DNA of 64,000 bases from Candidatus Planktophila lacus. Its GTDB lineage: Bacteria; Actinomycetota; Actinomycetes; Nanopelagicales; Nanopelagicaceae. The notes beneath the pieces are model-generated. The model made no database searches. It was given only the letters and a program-made list of their open reading frames with translations, and had not been told where the DNA came from. Both the position numbers and the translations under genes were made by a program. The stretch lies in assembly GCF_002288325.1 (NCBI RefSeq), contig NZ_CP016780.1:496001-560000 (forward strand), written 5' to 3'. This document shows, piece by piece, positions 52,698 to 63,500 of the stretch; the first letter of the stretch is position 1; every line of letters starts with the position of its first letter.

Positions 52698-53869
52698 GCG
52701 CCCCGGCCAAGTTCTTCGCAAAACCAGTTAACAATTTCTATATCTTGGCAGTCAGCTCACTCGCACTCTCGGTTATCGGTTTAGTGATGGTCTTTTCTGC
52801 ATCTTCGATCCACTCACTGGATACAAGAGGTAACGCAGTTGCAATCGTTCTGCGTCAAGGCTTCTTCTTCGCGCTATCTATCCCGTTAGCAATCTACCTA
52901 TCCCAAAGATCGCTAACCCAGTGGCGTTGGTTGGCAAGATTTGGCTTACTAATTTCAGTTGCAATTCTCGCCATCCTGCAGATCCCTGGAGTTGGAAAGA
53001 CTGTTAACGGAAATACCAACTGGATCGCTCTTCCATTTGTCGATGTGCAGCCAAGTGAAATCTCAAAATTCCTCTTGATTCTCTGGGCGAGCTACTTATT
53101 GGCAAATCAAGAGAAGAACGGAAAGACTCGGATTAATGTCTTTGCTCTTATTACTCCGGGATTTATGGTTGTTATCTTCTTAATCTTGTTGGGTCGCGAT
53201 CTTGGTACGGCATGCGTTGTTGCAGCAATACTCGGCGGATTACTTTTTGTTTCAGGCGTTGAACTTCGCTTGCTAGGTACATTGGTTGCAGCCGGAGCAG
53301 TTGTTCTGGCAGCGCTTATTGCAACCGCTGGCTATCGTGCCGCAAGATTTCTTGTTGTACTTGATCCATTCGCAGCAGAGCAGTATAAAAACGCAGGTTG
53401 GCAACCAGCACATAGTTTGCTCGGGCTAGCATCTGGTGGAATTTTTGGAGTTGGTCTAGGGGGTAGTCGCCAAAAGTGGGGCAACCTTGCCGAAGCACAT
53501 ACCGACTTTATCTTTGCAGTAATCGGTGAAGAACTCGGGCTACTCGGCACTCTTGCGGTTCTAGCCTTACTTGCAGCGCTGATCTTTTCAATCTTTAAAA
53601 TCGCGCTTCGTTGCAAAGATCCAATGTCTCGTTATGTTGGCTCTGGAATCGGCTGTTGGATCGCAGTACAGACAGTTCTTAACATTGGTTCAGCAACTAG
53701 TGTGCTACCTGTTGTCGGTGTAACTCTTCCCTTTGTTTCCTATGGAGGCTCAGCGCTAACTTCTCTCTATATCGGACTCGGTTACATATTTGGCAGCGCG
53801 CTGCGCGATCCTGAAGTTTCCAATGAACTCCAGAAAGCGATAGAACGGCGTAGATTACGCACATCATGA
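52694..53869 (+). CDS. ftsW: Septal peptidoglycan polymerase FtsW (SEDS family)
   Basis: FtsW polymerises lipid II into glycan strands at the septum. The 391-residue protein has about ten membrane helices with SEDS motifs: GKTVNGNTNWIALPFVDVQPSEISKF, the lipid II cavity region around LGRDLGTACV, a WQPAHSLLGLASGGIFGVGLGGSRQKWG-type block, and FVSYGGSALTSLYIGLG near the C-terminus. It overlaps both murD and murG by 4 bp. The paired transpeptidase is ftsI in the same operon. Confidence 0.95.
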   Translation: MSAPAKFFAKPVNNFYILAVSSLALSVIGLVMVFSASSIHSLDTRGNAVAIVLRQGFFFALSIPLAIYLSQRSLTQWRWLARFGLLISVAILAILQIPGVGKTVNGNTNWIALPFVDVQPSEISKFLLILWASYLLANQEKNGKTRINVFALITPGFMVVIFLILLGRDLGTACVVAAILGGLLFVSGVELRLLGTLVAAGAVVLAALIATAGYRAARFLVVLDPFAAEQYKNAGWQPAHSLLGLASGGIFGVGLGGSRQKWGNLAEAHTDFIFAVIGEELGLLGTLAVLALLAALIFSIFKIALRCKDPMSRYVGSGIGCWIAVQTVLNIGSATSVLPVVGVTLPFVSYGGSALTSLYIGLGYIFGSALRDPEVSNELQKAIERRRLRTS

Positions 53870-54948
53870 AGATCGTTCTTGCAGGCGGTGGAACTGCTGG
53901 CCATGTCGAACCAGCCCTTGCCGTCGCCCGCACCTGGCGCGCAAATCACTCAGGCGATCAGATTGAATTCCTCGGAACTAAATCAGGGCTCGAAAATCAA
54001 CTAGTCCCTGCAGCAGGATTTAACCTCTCACATATCTCGAAGGTAGTTATTCCCCGCAAAATCTCACTCTCACTCTTTGTCGCACCTACGACATTAACTC
54101 AGGCCTTTCTTGAAGCCCGCGCAGTGCTTAAAGGCGCCGATCTTTTAATCGGTTTCGGGGGATATGTTTCTGCACCGGCGTATTTAGCCGCTCGCTCCTT
54201 AAAGATTCCGATAGTCATACATGAAGCAAACGCGAAGCCAGGTTTAGCAAATCGCTTAGGCGCACTTTTCACAAACCATCTAGCGGTCGCTCAACCAGTT
54301 AAATCAGGAAAGTTGAGCAGGGCGCTAATTACTGGGCTGCCACTGCGTTCTGATGTGTCGAAAGCTCTTCAAGTTAGCGGCAGCGATTGGGCAGCAGCGC
54401 GGAGTAAAGCAAAGGCTGCTCTAGGAATGAGTGAAAAGGCACCAGTCATTGCAATCTTCTTTGGCTCCCAAGGCTCGGTAGCGCTCAATAAGGTAATCGC
54501 CGATTCTCTCCCTATCTTTGAAAAGAATGGTGCACAACTGCTCCACGCAGTTGGCAAATCAAATCAACTTCCCAAAGCTGCACCTAATTACAAACCTGTC
54601 TCATATCTCGAAGATATGGCCAGCACTTATCTAGCTGCAGATTTGATTATCGCGCGTAGCGGCGCCGTAACTTGCTCAGAAGTAAATGCGCTCGGAAAAT
54701 ATGCGCTCTTTATTCCACTGCCGATTGGAAATGGCGAACAGAAAGTAAATGCCCGTTTGGTGACCGAACAATCTCGTGGAGAAATCATCGATCAAAGCGA
54801 ATTCACTTCGCAATGGATTGAAAAGCACCTAGATCGCTTACTTAAGAATTGCGAGATGGCTAGCCCGTCAGGCAACGCTTCTGATTTGCACGCCAGCGAA
54901 AAAATCGTGGCTCTTATGGAAGAAGCCTTGAAAGTGAAGGCGAAGTAA
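53866..54948 (+). CDS. murG: Undecaprenyl-PP-MurNAc-pentapeptide GlcNAc transferase MurG
   Basis: MurG adds GlcNAc to lipid I to form lipid II. The N-terminal GGGTAGHVEPALAVA loop binds the lipid phosphate. GFGGYVSAPAYLAA, IHEANAKPGLANR, FGSQGSVALN and the donor site IARSGAVTCSEVNALGK are intact. It has 360 residues. The stop overlaps the murC ATG by one base (TAATG). Confidence 0.96.
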   Translation: MKIVLAGGGTAGHVEPALAVARTWRANHSGDQIEFLGTKSGLENQLVPAAGFNLSHISKVVIPRKISLSLFVAPTTLTQAFLEARAVLKGADLLIGFGGYVSAPAYLAARSLKIPIVIHEANAKPGLANRLGALFTNHLAVAQPVKSGKLSRALITGLPLRSDVSKALQVSGSDWAAARSKAKAALGMSEKAPVIAIFFGSQGSVALNKVIADSLPIFEKNGAQLLHAVGKSNQLPKAAPNYKPVSYLEDMASTYLAADLIIARSGAVTCSEVNALGKYALFIPLPIGNGEQKVNARLVTEQSRGEIIDQSEFTSQWIEKHLDRLLKNCEMASPSGNASDLHASEKIVALMEEALKVKAK

Positions 54949-56351
54949 TGGCAAACGATATTTCGAAATGGTCGGGCAAGCGCCTGCACTTCATCGGTAT
55001 TGGTGGGGCAGGCATGAGCGGTTTAGCGCGCATTGCTCTCTCGCACGGGATTACAGTTACAGGCTCTGACGCCAAAGATTCAACGGTATTAAGCGCGCTG
55101 CAGGCACTTGGAGCGCAGGTTTCGCCAGAGCATAAAGCGAGCCAGGTAGATGGCGCTGACTACATTATTTTTTCAACAGCTATCGGTACAAGTAATGTTG
55201 AGTTGATTCGCGCCCAAGAGTTACAGATTCCTGTACTGACGCGTGCGCAGGCGCTAGCAACTTTAATGTCGCAAGATCGCAGCATCGCTGTCGCCGGAAC
55301 TCATGGCAAGACGACTACTTCATCGATGTTGACTGTTGCGCTGCAATCATGTGGATTGGATCCTTCATTTGCGATCGGTGGCACGTTGACTTCATCAGGA
55401 TCTAATGCTCATAAAGGAACGGGCGATCTCTTTGTCGCCGAAGCCGATGAATCTGATGGATCATTTATTGAATACCATCCCAATGCAGCGATCGTTACAA
55501 ATATTGAGCACGATCACGTTGACTTTTTCGCAAAGCCTGAGGATGTAACCAACGCATTTAACTCTTTTGCTGCAACCATTAGTCAAGATGGAGTTCTGGT
55601 TTATTGCGCCGATGATGCGGGTTCTGCCGCTTTGGGCAGAGACCCCAAATTGCGCCCTGATCTAAAAGTTGTTTCCTATGGAACTACCGCAGGTAGCGAC
55701 CTATATATCGATTCAATCAATCTATTGGCGATGGGATCAACGGCGAGAGCGCTTTGGAACGGCCGCTTAGTCGGGACTCTCTCGTTGCAAGTTCCTGGTT
55801 TACACAATGTTTTAAATGCAGGCGCAGCTTTAGCGATGGGCCTAGCCCTTGGCGCACCAGCTGCCGAACTACTTGCCGGATTAGCAAGTTTCCATGGCGC
55901 CGGGCGTCGCTTTGAGTTAAAGGGAACGGTTCATGGAATTCGCGTAATCGATGATTACGGACACCACCCCACTGAAATTACCGTGACGTTAGAAGCGGCA
56001 AAGCGCTATGCCGGTGATGGAAGAGTTCTTGCGATATTTCAACCGCACCGTTATTCGCGAACGCAAGCATTTATGAAGGAGTTCTCAACGGCGTTAGATA
56101 TAGCCGATGAAGTAATTCTCCTTGAAATCTATGCTGCATCCGAGAAACCTATTACCGGTGTAAGCGCTGCGCAGATCGCATCCGCAATGGAACGCGGCCA
56201 ATTTATTCCAAACTTTATCGAGGCATCTGACTGGGTTATCGAAAATGCAAAACCAGGAGATGTAATCCTGACCCTTGGTGCAGGAGACGTGAACTCACTG
56301 GCGCCAATTATCTGCGATGGGCTAGCGCGCCGATTTAACTCACCGGTCTAA
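54948..56351 (+). CDS. murC: UDP-MurNAc:L-alanine ligase MurC
   Basis: MurC adds L-alanine to UDP-MurNAc, the first step of the stem peptide. The N-terminal FIGIGGAGMSGLARIAL domain, the ATP motif GTHGKTTTSSML, AEADESDGSFIEYHP and the C-terminal IDDYGHHPTEI followed by FQPHRYSRTQ are all family signatures. It has 467 residues. It completes the set murC, D, E, F, G and mraY in one operon; murA and murB are not in the window. Confidence 0.96.
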   Translation: MANDISKWSGKRLHFIGIGGAGMSGLARIALSHGITVTGSDAKDSTVLSALQALGAQVSPEHKASQVDGADYIIFSTAIGTSNVELIRAQELQIPVLTRAQALATLMSQDRSIAVAGTHGKTTTSSMLTVALQSCGLDPSFAIGGTLTSSGSNAHKGTGDLFVAEADESDGSFIEYHPNAAIVTNIEHDHVDFFAKPEDVTNAFNSFAATISQDGVLVYCADDAGSAALGRDPKLRPDLKVVSYGTTAGSDLYIDSINLLAMGSTARALWNGRLVGTLSLQVPGLHNVLNAGAALAMGLALGAPAAELLAGLASFHGAGRRFELKGTVHGIRVIDDYGHHPTEITVTLEAAKRYAGDGRVLAIFQPHRYSRTQAFMKEFSTALDIADEVILLEIYAASEKPITGVSAAQIASAMERGQFIPNFIEASDWVIENAKPGDVILTLGAGDVNSLAPIICDGLARRFNSPV

Positions 56352-56364
56352 AGATCTGAAAAAA

Positions 56365-57051
56365 ATGAAGATAAGCCCCAAAACCGCGCGCATCGCAATC
56401 GTCGTCATTCTCATCTTTGGCGCAGGCTCTTACCTTCTAGGTTGGTCTCCACTACTTTCAGTCAGAAGTGTTGAAATAATTGGGGCGCCGACTAAAGAGA
56501 GTCAACTTGCAATCTCGCGCTCTTTAAATATCGCAGAAGGCGAAAAGTTAGCCAGAGTTGACCCCAGGTCACTCTCGAATCGTTTACGTTCATTTGATTG
56601 GATTGAAAGTTCGCAGGTCTCAAGAAATTGGATTAATGGAAGAGTTTCGATTTCGATTACAACACGAACTCCAATCGCTCTATATAGCCAACCAGGTAAA
56701 CCTCAAGTAGTACTTGACTCTTCAGGAAATACCTTTGCCACTCCGGCAGATATTGAAGAAGGACTTCCGAAGGTAAGCGCCAAATCAGTTGATGGGGGGC
56801 TGGCGGCGATTAAAGTCTTTACATCGCTACCTGAAAGCTTCAGCAAAAATATCGATCGCATGAGCGCTGCCCGCAGCGATAACTTCTTAATTTACGGCAG
56901 ATTTGAAGGACAGGATCTACGAATTATTTGGGGAGATGGCGAAGATACAGATCTGAAGGTTGAGGTAATCGAGGCGCTGTTAAAGCGAGAAGAGAATAAG
57001 AATTTACGGATGATTGATGTAAGTGCTCCACATGCTCCTATCGTGAAGTGA
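56365..57051 (+). CDS. ftsQ: Cell division protein FtsQ
   Basis: A 228-residue bitopic protein with one membrane helix at about residues 9-27. A POTRA domain follows (LLSVRSVEIIGAPTKESQLAISRSLNI, then LARVDPRSLSNRLRSFDWIESSQVSRNW), and then the beta domain (RTPIALYSQPGKPQVVLDSSGNTF). FtsQ links FtsL/B to the divisome. No good ribosome site precedes the ATG, which lies 13 bp after murC. It is the last gene before the ftsZ promoter region. Confidence 0.92.
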   Translation: MKISPKTARIAIVVILIFGAGSYLLGWSPLLSVRSVEIIGAPTKESQLAISRSLNIAEGEKLARVDPRSLSNRLRSFDWIESSQVSRNWINGRVSISITTRTPIALYSQPGKPQVVLDSSGNTFATPADIEEGLPKVSAKSVDGGLAAIKVFTSLPESFSKNIDRMSAARSDNFLIYGRFEGQDLRIIWGDGEDTDLKVEVIEALLKREENKNLRMIDVSAPHAPIVK

Positions 57052-57235
57052 TGTGAAGATTAAAATTTTTTTAAATATTTACTCGATGTCTTTTCTCTAA
57101 ATTCGTTGAAAAATTCGTTGAAAAATCTTTGAGTCGGTCTTTGCTTTCGCCTGCTTAACGCCTTACGTTGCCCTTATTACAGAGAGTAGAAATGTAATTC
57201 TCAAGTAGAGGTTTACAGTTCTAAAGGGGGATATT
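57052..57235 (+). promoter_or_regulatory. ftsQ-ftsZ intergenic region with a tandem repeat
   Basis: This 184-bp AT-rich gap should hold the ftsZ promoter. A 12-base unit, AAATTCGTTGAA or close to it, occurs twice in tandem around 57097-57125. A strong AAAGGGGG ribosome site lies about 6 bp before the ftsZ GTG. I do not assign promoter boxes. Confidence 0.55.
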
Positions 57236-58366
57236 GTGGCTGCACCACAGAATTATTTAGCTGTCATCAAAGTAGTTGGAATTGGTGGCGGTGGAGTCAA
57301 TGCAATTAATCGCATGATTGATGTTGGATTAAAAGGCGTTGAGTTCATTGCAATTAATACCGATGCACAACATCTATTGATGAGCGATGCTGATGTGAAA
57401 CTAGATATTGGTCGCGCATCAACTAAAGGTCTTGGCGCAGGCGCTGCTCCTGAAAAAGGTCGTCAAGCAGCGATCGATCACACAGAAGATATTGAAGAAA
57501 TTTTACGTGGCGCAGATATGGTCTTCGTTACAGCAGGTGAAGGTGGCGGTACCGGTACAGGTGGAGCGCCAATCGTTGCAAAGATCGCACGCGATCTTGG
57601 TGCGCTAACAATCGGTGTTGTAACTCGTCCGTTCTCATTTGAAGGAAAGATTCGCTCTGCGCAAGCAGATGAAGGAATCGAACTACTCCGTGCAGAAGTA
57701 GATACCTTGATAGTTATTCCAAATGATCGCTTACTTGCAATTTCAGATCGCAACATAACTGCAGTCGATGCATTTAAGAGCGCTGATCAAGTTCTTCTCT
57801 CCGGCGTTCAAGGAATTACCGAAATCATTACACAACCAGGTCTTATCAACCTTGACTTTGCAGATGTTAAAACAGTTATGACCGATGCTGGTTCTGCTCT
57901 TATGGGAATCGGATCTGCGCGCGGTGAAAATCGCGCAACACGTGCCGCAGAACTGGCGATCTCAAGTCCACTACTAGAAGCATCAATTGACGGTGCAATG
58001 GGAGTTCTTCTCTCGGTAGCTGGTGGATCAGACCTTGGGCTTTTTGAGATCAACGAGGCTTGCGAACTAGTTCAAGCAGCTGCGCATCCCAATGCCCGCA
58101 TAATCTTCGGTACAACTATTGATGACGCTCTAGGCGATGAAGTTCGCATTACTGTTATTGCTGCTGGCTTTGATGGCGGAGAGCCAAAGAAGGTTTCAGT
58201 TCCGGTAATTGATAAGGCGAGCCTTTCAGGAATCGCTAATCCAATTCCAAGTAACGATCCAATTTCTGTCGCCCTTGATCTCGATGGCAGCGCACCTCGT
58301 AAGCGCGTTACCTTTGAAGATCTCGTTGCTGAAGATGAGATCGACGTTCCCGACTTTATGAAGTAA
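57236..58366 (+). CDS. ftsZ: Cell division GTPase FtsZ
   Basis: FtsZ is the tubulin-like GTPase that forms the division ring. The GTP-binding signature GGGTGTG is at residues 103-109, with [16 protein letters not shown] upstream, NTDAQ and the T7-loop region DFADVKTVM. The 376-residue protein has a short linker and ends DVPDFMK, the conserved tail that binds SepF and FtsA. The start is a GTG with a strong ribosome site. Its regulators SepH and SepF are both encoded in this window. Confidence 0.97.
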   Translation: MAAPQNYLAVIKVVGIGGGGVNAINRMIDVGLKGVEFIAINTDAQHLLMSDADVKLDIGRASTKGLGAGAAPEKGRQAAIDHTEDIEEILRGADMVFVTAGEGGGTGTGGAPIVAKIARDLGALTIGVVTRPFSFEGKIRSAQADEGIELLRAEVDTLIVIPNDRLLAISDRNITAVDAFKSADQVLLSGVQGITEIITQPGLINLDFADVKTVMTDAGSALMGIGSARGENRATRAAELAISSPLLEASIDGAMGVLLSVAGGSDLGLFEINEACELVQAAAHPNARIIFGTTIDDALGDEVRITVIAAGFDGGEPKKVSVPVIDKASLSGIANPIPSNDPISVALDLDGSAPRKRVTFEDLVAEDEIDVPDFMK

Positions 58367-58398
58367 TTAGCTCCACTCCAAAGGCGAGTGAGCTAACT

Positions 58399-59064
58399 AT
58401 GGGAACCTTCTTTACCGATCGCTTAGGTGGCAACAGTTCTGGTGAATTTGCATCCCTTAACTTGGGAGACCATGTTGGGGATACTCCGGAGGTAGTTACC
58501 AGCAATCGCGCTTTGATTGCCGCAAGATTTGGACCCACTCAATATATGAACCAAGTCCATGGCAATCGCGTTGCGATCATCGAAGAAGTAACTGACGAAA
58601 TTCCAACTGCGGATGCGCTAGTTACGGGAATTCCGGGAGTAACTCTTGCGGTCATGGTTGCCGATTGCATTCCACTCTTACTTAAATCTAAGGAAGCCGT
58701 TGCGGCAGTTCATGTTGGTCGTAAAGGTTTACTAAATCGAGTGGCCGAAAAAGCGATAGATGTAATGCGCGAGATTTCCGATGCCCAGGTTACAGCGATT
58801 ATCGGCCCCGCTATTTGTGGCAAATGCTATGAAGTCTCAAAAGAAATCTTTAGCGAAGTGGCTGCAAGCCATCCAGAGAGCGCTAGCCAAACCCCATCCG
58901 GAACTCCTTCTCTGGATCTAATCTCTGCCCTCATCTCAGATCTTCAAAAATTGGGGATAAAAGATATTGATAACCAAAGTCGTTGCACCTTAGAACACGG
59001 AGATCTCTACTCTTATAGGCGAGATGGAGCCACTGGGCGCCAAGCAGGGTTGGTCTGGCTATGA
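58399..59064 (+). CDS. pgeF: Peptidoglycan editing factor PgeF (YfiH/laccase-domain family)
   Basis: The 221-residue protein belongs to the YfiH family, which removes wrongly incorporated L-Ser from UDP-MurNAc and also shows purine-nucleoside activity. QVHGNRVAIIE, ADALVTGIPGVTLAVMVADCIPLLL and VAAVHVGRKGLLN carry the His/Cys metal ligands, and AICGKCYEV follows. The final RDGATGRQAGLVWL is typical. It lies 33 bp after ftsZ in the standard actinobacterial order and overlaps the next gene. Confidence 0.92.
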   Translation: MGTFFTDRLGGNSSGEFASLNLGDHVGDTPEVVTSNRALIAARFGPTQYMNQVHGNRVAIIEEVTDEIPTADALVTGIPGVTLAVMVADCIPLLLKSKEAVAAVHVGRKGLLNRVAEKAIDVMREISDAQVTAIIGPAICGKCYEVSKEIFSEVAASHPESASQTPSGTPSLDLISALISDLQKLGIKDIDNQSRCTLEHGDLYSYRRDGATGRQAGLVWL

Positions 59065-59747
59065 CTGAACGCCGTGAATTTATAAGCAACTCACTACAAG
59101 ATGTGAAGTCACGAATTGCTAGCGCCGCCCATTTGGCTGGTCGCGATCTTGCCGAGATAACTTTGATCGCTGTTACAAAAACCTATCCGGTATCTGATGT
59201 TCAAATTCTTCGCGATCTTGGCGAAGGAAATTTTGGTGAGAATCGAACCGAAGAAGGCGCAGTGAAATCCTTAGAGGTACCTGGGATTTGGCATTATCAA
59301 GGACAAGTGCAGAGTCGAAAATTACGTGAGATCGCTTCTTGGGCCAATGTGATTCATTCCTTAGATCAAATCAGTCATATCGAAAAGTTAAACCGCATCT
59401 GCGAAGAGCTAGATAAGAAAATTAGCGTCTTTATCCAACTCTCTCTAGATGGCGCACCCGATAGAGGGGGAGTAGTTGAGCAAGAACTGGCAGGCCTTGC
59501 CGATGTAGTTGCTACAAGTTCGGCGCTAGAACTCAAAGGGTTGATGTGCGTTCCCCCAGTTGAGTATGAACATCAACTCGCCTTCGCCGAGGTCGCGCAA
59601 ATTCACCAACGTTTTATCAGCCGATTCCCAAGCGCAAAATCACTATCTGCTGGCATGAGTTCTGACTTTGAAATTGCCATCGCCCATGGCGCGACACATA
59701 TTCGGATAGGTAGCCAAATCCTCGGTTCGCGGACCTATCACCCCTAA
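59061..59747 (+). CDS. YggS/PLPBP pyridoxal-phosphate homeostasis protein
   Basis: A single-domain TIM-barrel PLP-binding protein of 228 residues with no known catalytic activity, thought to buffer cellular PLP. The cofactor lysine lies in LIAVTKTYPV, followed by FGENRTEEG, WHYQGQVQSRK, GLMCVPP and LSAGMSSDFEIAIAHGATHIRIGSQILG. It overlaps pgeF by 4 bp and precedes sepF by 9 bp, the order usual for actinobacteria and Firmicutes. Confidence 0.93.
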   Translation: MTERREFISNSLQDVKSRIASAAHLAGRDLAEITLIAVTKTYPVSDVQILRDLGEGNFGENRTEEGAVKSLEVPGIWHYQGQVQSRKLREIASWANVIHSLDQISHIEKLNRICEELDKKISVFIQLSLDGAPDRGGVVEQELAGLADVVATSSALELKGLMCVPPVEYEHQLAFAEVAQIHQRFISRFPSAKSLSAGMSSDFEIAIAHGATHIRIGSQILGSRTYHP

Positions 59748-59756
59748 CCTTTACCT

Positions 59757-60224
59757 ATGTCTGCACTCAATAAAATGATGGGCTACCTCGGTTTGGTAGA
59801 TACCGATGAAGAAGCTCAACAACAAGAAGCAACTCCAGTTCGCAACACTGAACGTCCAGCACGCGAGATCGCACGCCCATCTCGTGATCGCGCTGGCGTA
59901 ACCGTCGTTGGTTCAACTGTGGCAGCTGCTCCAGCTCAAGAGTCGAATTACCACATCATCACTTTGCAACCACGTTCATACTCTGAAGCCCGCAAAATGG
60001 GCGAGCACTACCGCGAAGGTAATCCAGTCATCATCAATCTCGATGACATGGAAGAGAGCGAACGTAAACGTCTAGTCGACTTCGCAAGCGGACTTGTATT
60101 TGGTCTACACGGACGTATCGAACGCGTTAGCCATAAAGTCTTCCTTCTCTCACCTGCAAATGTAAATGTAAGCAGCGAAGATAAGACCGCTGCAGCACAG
60201 GCAAGTTTCTTTAACCAGAGTTGA
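59757..60224 (+). CDS. sepF: Cell division protein SepF
   Basis: SepF tethers FtsZ to the membrane in bacteria that lack FtsA. The 155-residue protein has an N-terminal amphipathic start (MSALNKMMGYLGLVD), a Glu/Arg-rich linker and the C-terminal SepF core (HIITLQPRSYSEARKMGEHYREGNPVIINLDDME, then RLVDFASGLVFGLHGRIERVSHKVFLLSP). No ftsA is present in the window, in line with SepF being the FtsZ anchor here. Confidence 0.95.
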   Translation: MSALNKMMGYLGLVDTDEEAQQQEATPVRNTERPAREIARPSRDRAGVTVVGSTVAAAPAQESNYHIITLQPRSYSEARKMGEHYREGNPVIINLDDMEESERKRLVDFASGLVFGLHGRIERVSHKVFLLSPANVNVSSEDKTAAAQASFFNQS

Positions 60225-60248
60225 TTTAAGAACCTTCCCTCTCAGTTA

Positions 60249-60530
60249 ATGATTACTTCACTCCTGCTCACGCTACTTGATCTCTTCAAGTATGCACTTT
60301 TCATTCGCTTAATTGTTGACTACGCCAGAATTTTTGCACCAAATTGGCGCCCTAAATCTTTCTTGATCGCCTTCTTCGAATTGATTTATTCAATAACCGA
60401 TCCGCCAATGAAATTTGTTGGTCGCTTCGTGCCACCGCTGCGTTTAGGTGGAGTAGCAATTGATCTTTCATTTATCGTTCTCTTGATCGGCATTAGCCTG
60501 GCCAAGAGCATCATCATCGTCGTACTTTAG
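60249..60530 (+). CDS. YggT-family membrane protein
   Basis: A 93-residue protein with two membrane segments (SLLLTLLDLFKYALFIRLIVDYARIF and LSFIVLLIGISLAKSIIIVVL). The YggT signature FELIYSITDPPMKFVGRFVPPLRLGGVAIDLS lies between them. The family follows sepF in many bacteria and its function is unresolved; ion homeostasis and a link to division have been suggested. In most actinobacteria divIVA/wag31 comes next, but here the convergent ileS ends 10 bp later. Confidence 0.92.
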   Translation: MITSLLLTLLDLFKYALFIRLIVDYARIFAPNWRPKSFLIAFFELIYSITDPPMKFVGRFVPPLRLGGVAIDLSFIVLLIGISLAKSIIIVVL

Positions 60531-60540
60531 ATCTAACTTT

Positions 60541-63500
60541 CTAAGCTTTTTTAAGTACTACTTCGATCCCAAGTTCGTTATCGCTAGTTGCAATCGTTTC
60601 ATCGCGCTCGAACTCGAGAGCAAGTACTTCATCGCTGATATGCGCCTTTGCACTTGTAATTGCAGATAGAACTGATTGTTCTGCGTTCCAGCGAACTTTG
60701 ATCCGGTCCGAGATCTCAAAGCCATCGCTCTTGCGACGTTCTTGGATAAAGCGGATTACTTCACGAACGTTTCCGGCCTCAATTAATTCAGGTGTTAGCG
60801 CTAGATCAAGGGCTACCGATTCGCCATCGTGGCTAGCAACCATCCAGCCAGATTTCGGCACTTCAGTCACAACGAGATCAGCTAAATCAATATCCCATGT
60901 GCCCACTTTGGCGCTGCCAGATTTACGAAGACCCTTAACAAGTTCTGTTGGATCGGTAGCAGCAATCGCCTTAGCAATATCTTGAACCTCTTTGCCAAAC
61001 TTAGCGCCGAGTGATTTGAAGTTAGCCTTTACAGAGATTTCAACTAAATCTCCATCGGCATCGGCGATATCGGCTAGATCGATCACATTTAACTCATCTG
61101 CGATCTGTTCCTTCATATCTGTTGGCAGAGTTGACCAGCCATTTGCAGAAATCAGAGCGCGTTGCAGTGGCTGGCGAATCTTGATCGCCGATTCAGCGCG
61201 AGCAGAACGGCCCAATTCAACAACGCGTCGAGTCATCGCAACTTGCGCATTTAGTTCTAGGTTAATTCGGGAAGGATCGGCGATAGGGAAATCTGTTAGG
61301 TGCACAGAGGCGGCAACGGATGGATCTGCAACCTTTACCAACTCTTGCCAAACATGCTCGGTAATAAATGGAACCATCGGTGAAAGTAGTTGAGTCAGCG
61401 AGACTAGACATTCATGAAGTGTTGCCAAGGCAGCGGTGTCGCCATCCCAGAAACGACGACGCGAGCGTCGCACATACCAATTAGAAAGGTCATCGATAAA
61501 TCTGGCTAGCGCCTTACCTGCGTTCTGTGAATCAAATTCTGAATATGACTTATCAACTTCTTGAACAAGTGCGTTTAGCTCGCTGATGATCCACTTATCC
61601 ATCATCGAGCGATCCTTGAGCGCTGGTGATTGGCTTAGCTCAAATCCCGATGCTTCGGCATAGAGAGTATGGAATGAGATTGTGTTCCAGTAGGTAAGTA
61701 AGGTCTTGCGTACAACATCGCTAATTGCATCGTGGCCAACGCGGCGCGCAGACCAAGGAGATCCGGCGGCCAACATGTACCAACGCACTGCATCTGCGCC
61801 GTGTTGATCCATTAGCGAAATCGGCTCAAGGACATTGCCCAAGTGCTTACTCATCTTGCGACCATCTTTATCAAGGATGTGGCCGAGGCAGAGCACGCTC
61901 TTATATGAACTTTGATCAAAGACCAAGGTTCCAATTGTCATCAGCGTGTAGAACCAGCCGCGCGTTTGATCGATCGCTTCGCAGATAAAGTCGGCAGGAT
62001 AAGCAGCTTTAAATTTTTCAACTGAACCAGGCTTATGTGGATAGCCCCACTGAGCAAATGGCATTGCGCCTGAGTCATACCAACAGTCGATAACTTCAGG
62101 TACGCGATTCATAACCTTGGAACATTGCGCACATGGAAAGGTAATGTCGTCAACAAATGGGCGATGTGGATCAAGGTTGGAAAGTTCTTGTCCAGCTAGT
62201 GCGCCGAGTTCAGCAAGTGAATCAACGCAGACTTCATGTTTATCTTCGCAACGCCAGATCGGTAGCGGCGTTCCCCAGAAACGATTTCGCGAAAGCGCCC
62301 AGTCAATGTTGTTATTGAGCCAATCACCGTAACGGCCAGTCTTAATTGTCTCGGGATGCCAATTGGTCTTGTTATTCTCGCGGATCAACTCATCTTTAAT
62401 TGAGGTCGTGCGGATATACCAAGATGGTTGCGCGTAATAAATAAGTGCGGTGTGACAGCGCCAGCAGTGTGGATATGGGTGCTCAAATGGCTGGTGCTTA
62501 TATAAAACACCGCATGATTTAAGTTCCTTAACCAAAGTCTTATCGGCTTCCTTAAAGAAGACCCCGCCAACTAGTGGAACATCGGCTAAGAACTTTCCAT
62601 CGGGTGCGATTGGATTTACAACAGGAAGACCATAACCACGGCAAACCGCTAAATCGTCAGCGCCAAAGGCAGGGGATTGGTGAACTAAGCCAGTTCCATC
62701 TTCAGTTGTTACATATGTTGCCAGAACTATGAAATGCGAATCTGGAATCTCGATCAAATCTAGTGGGCGCTTGTAAGTAACGCGCTCGAGATCTCTACCC
62801 TTGATAACCTTTAAAACTTTAACTTCACCGGAGAGTGCGCTGAGAAGAGCCTCTGCAACAACTAGGACTTCGCGGTTTTCTTCAACCACAACTTCAGCGA
62901 CGGCATAATCAACATCTGGGTGAACCGCAACAGCGGTATTTGAAACCAAGGTCCAAGGCGTTGTTGTCCAGACAAGCAGAGCCGCACCAAGATCTGCTAA
63001 TTCACCAGATGTAACTGGAAAGCGAACATATACAGATGGATCGGTAACTGTTTCGTATCCCTGCGCTAACTCATGATCGGAGAGGCCGGTTCCACAACGC
63101 GGGCAATATGGTGCAACGCGGTGATCTTGAACTAGAAGACCTTTCTTCCATATCTCTTTTAAGCTCCACCAAACGCTTTCGACATATTCAGGAGCCATCG
63201 TCCAATAAGCCTGATCAAAATCAACCCAAAAACCCATCCGGTTGGTCATCGTTGTAAATGCATCAACATGGCGAGTTACTGATTCGCGGCACTTATCGTT
63301 AAAGGCGGCAATTCCGTATTTTTCAATATCGCCTTTTCCAGTAAAACCTAACTCTTTTTCGACAGCGATCTCAACTGGCAAGCCGTGGCAATCCCAACCT
63401 GCTTTGCGAGTTACATATTTGCCCTTCATCGTTTGATAACGCGGAAAGACATCTTTAAAGACGCGCGCTTCGATGTGGTGAGTTCCGGGCATTCCATTGG

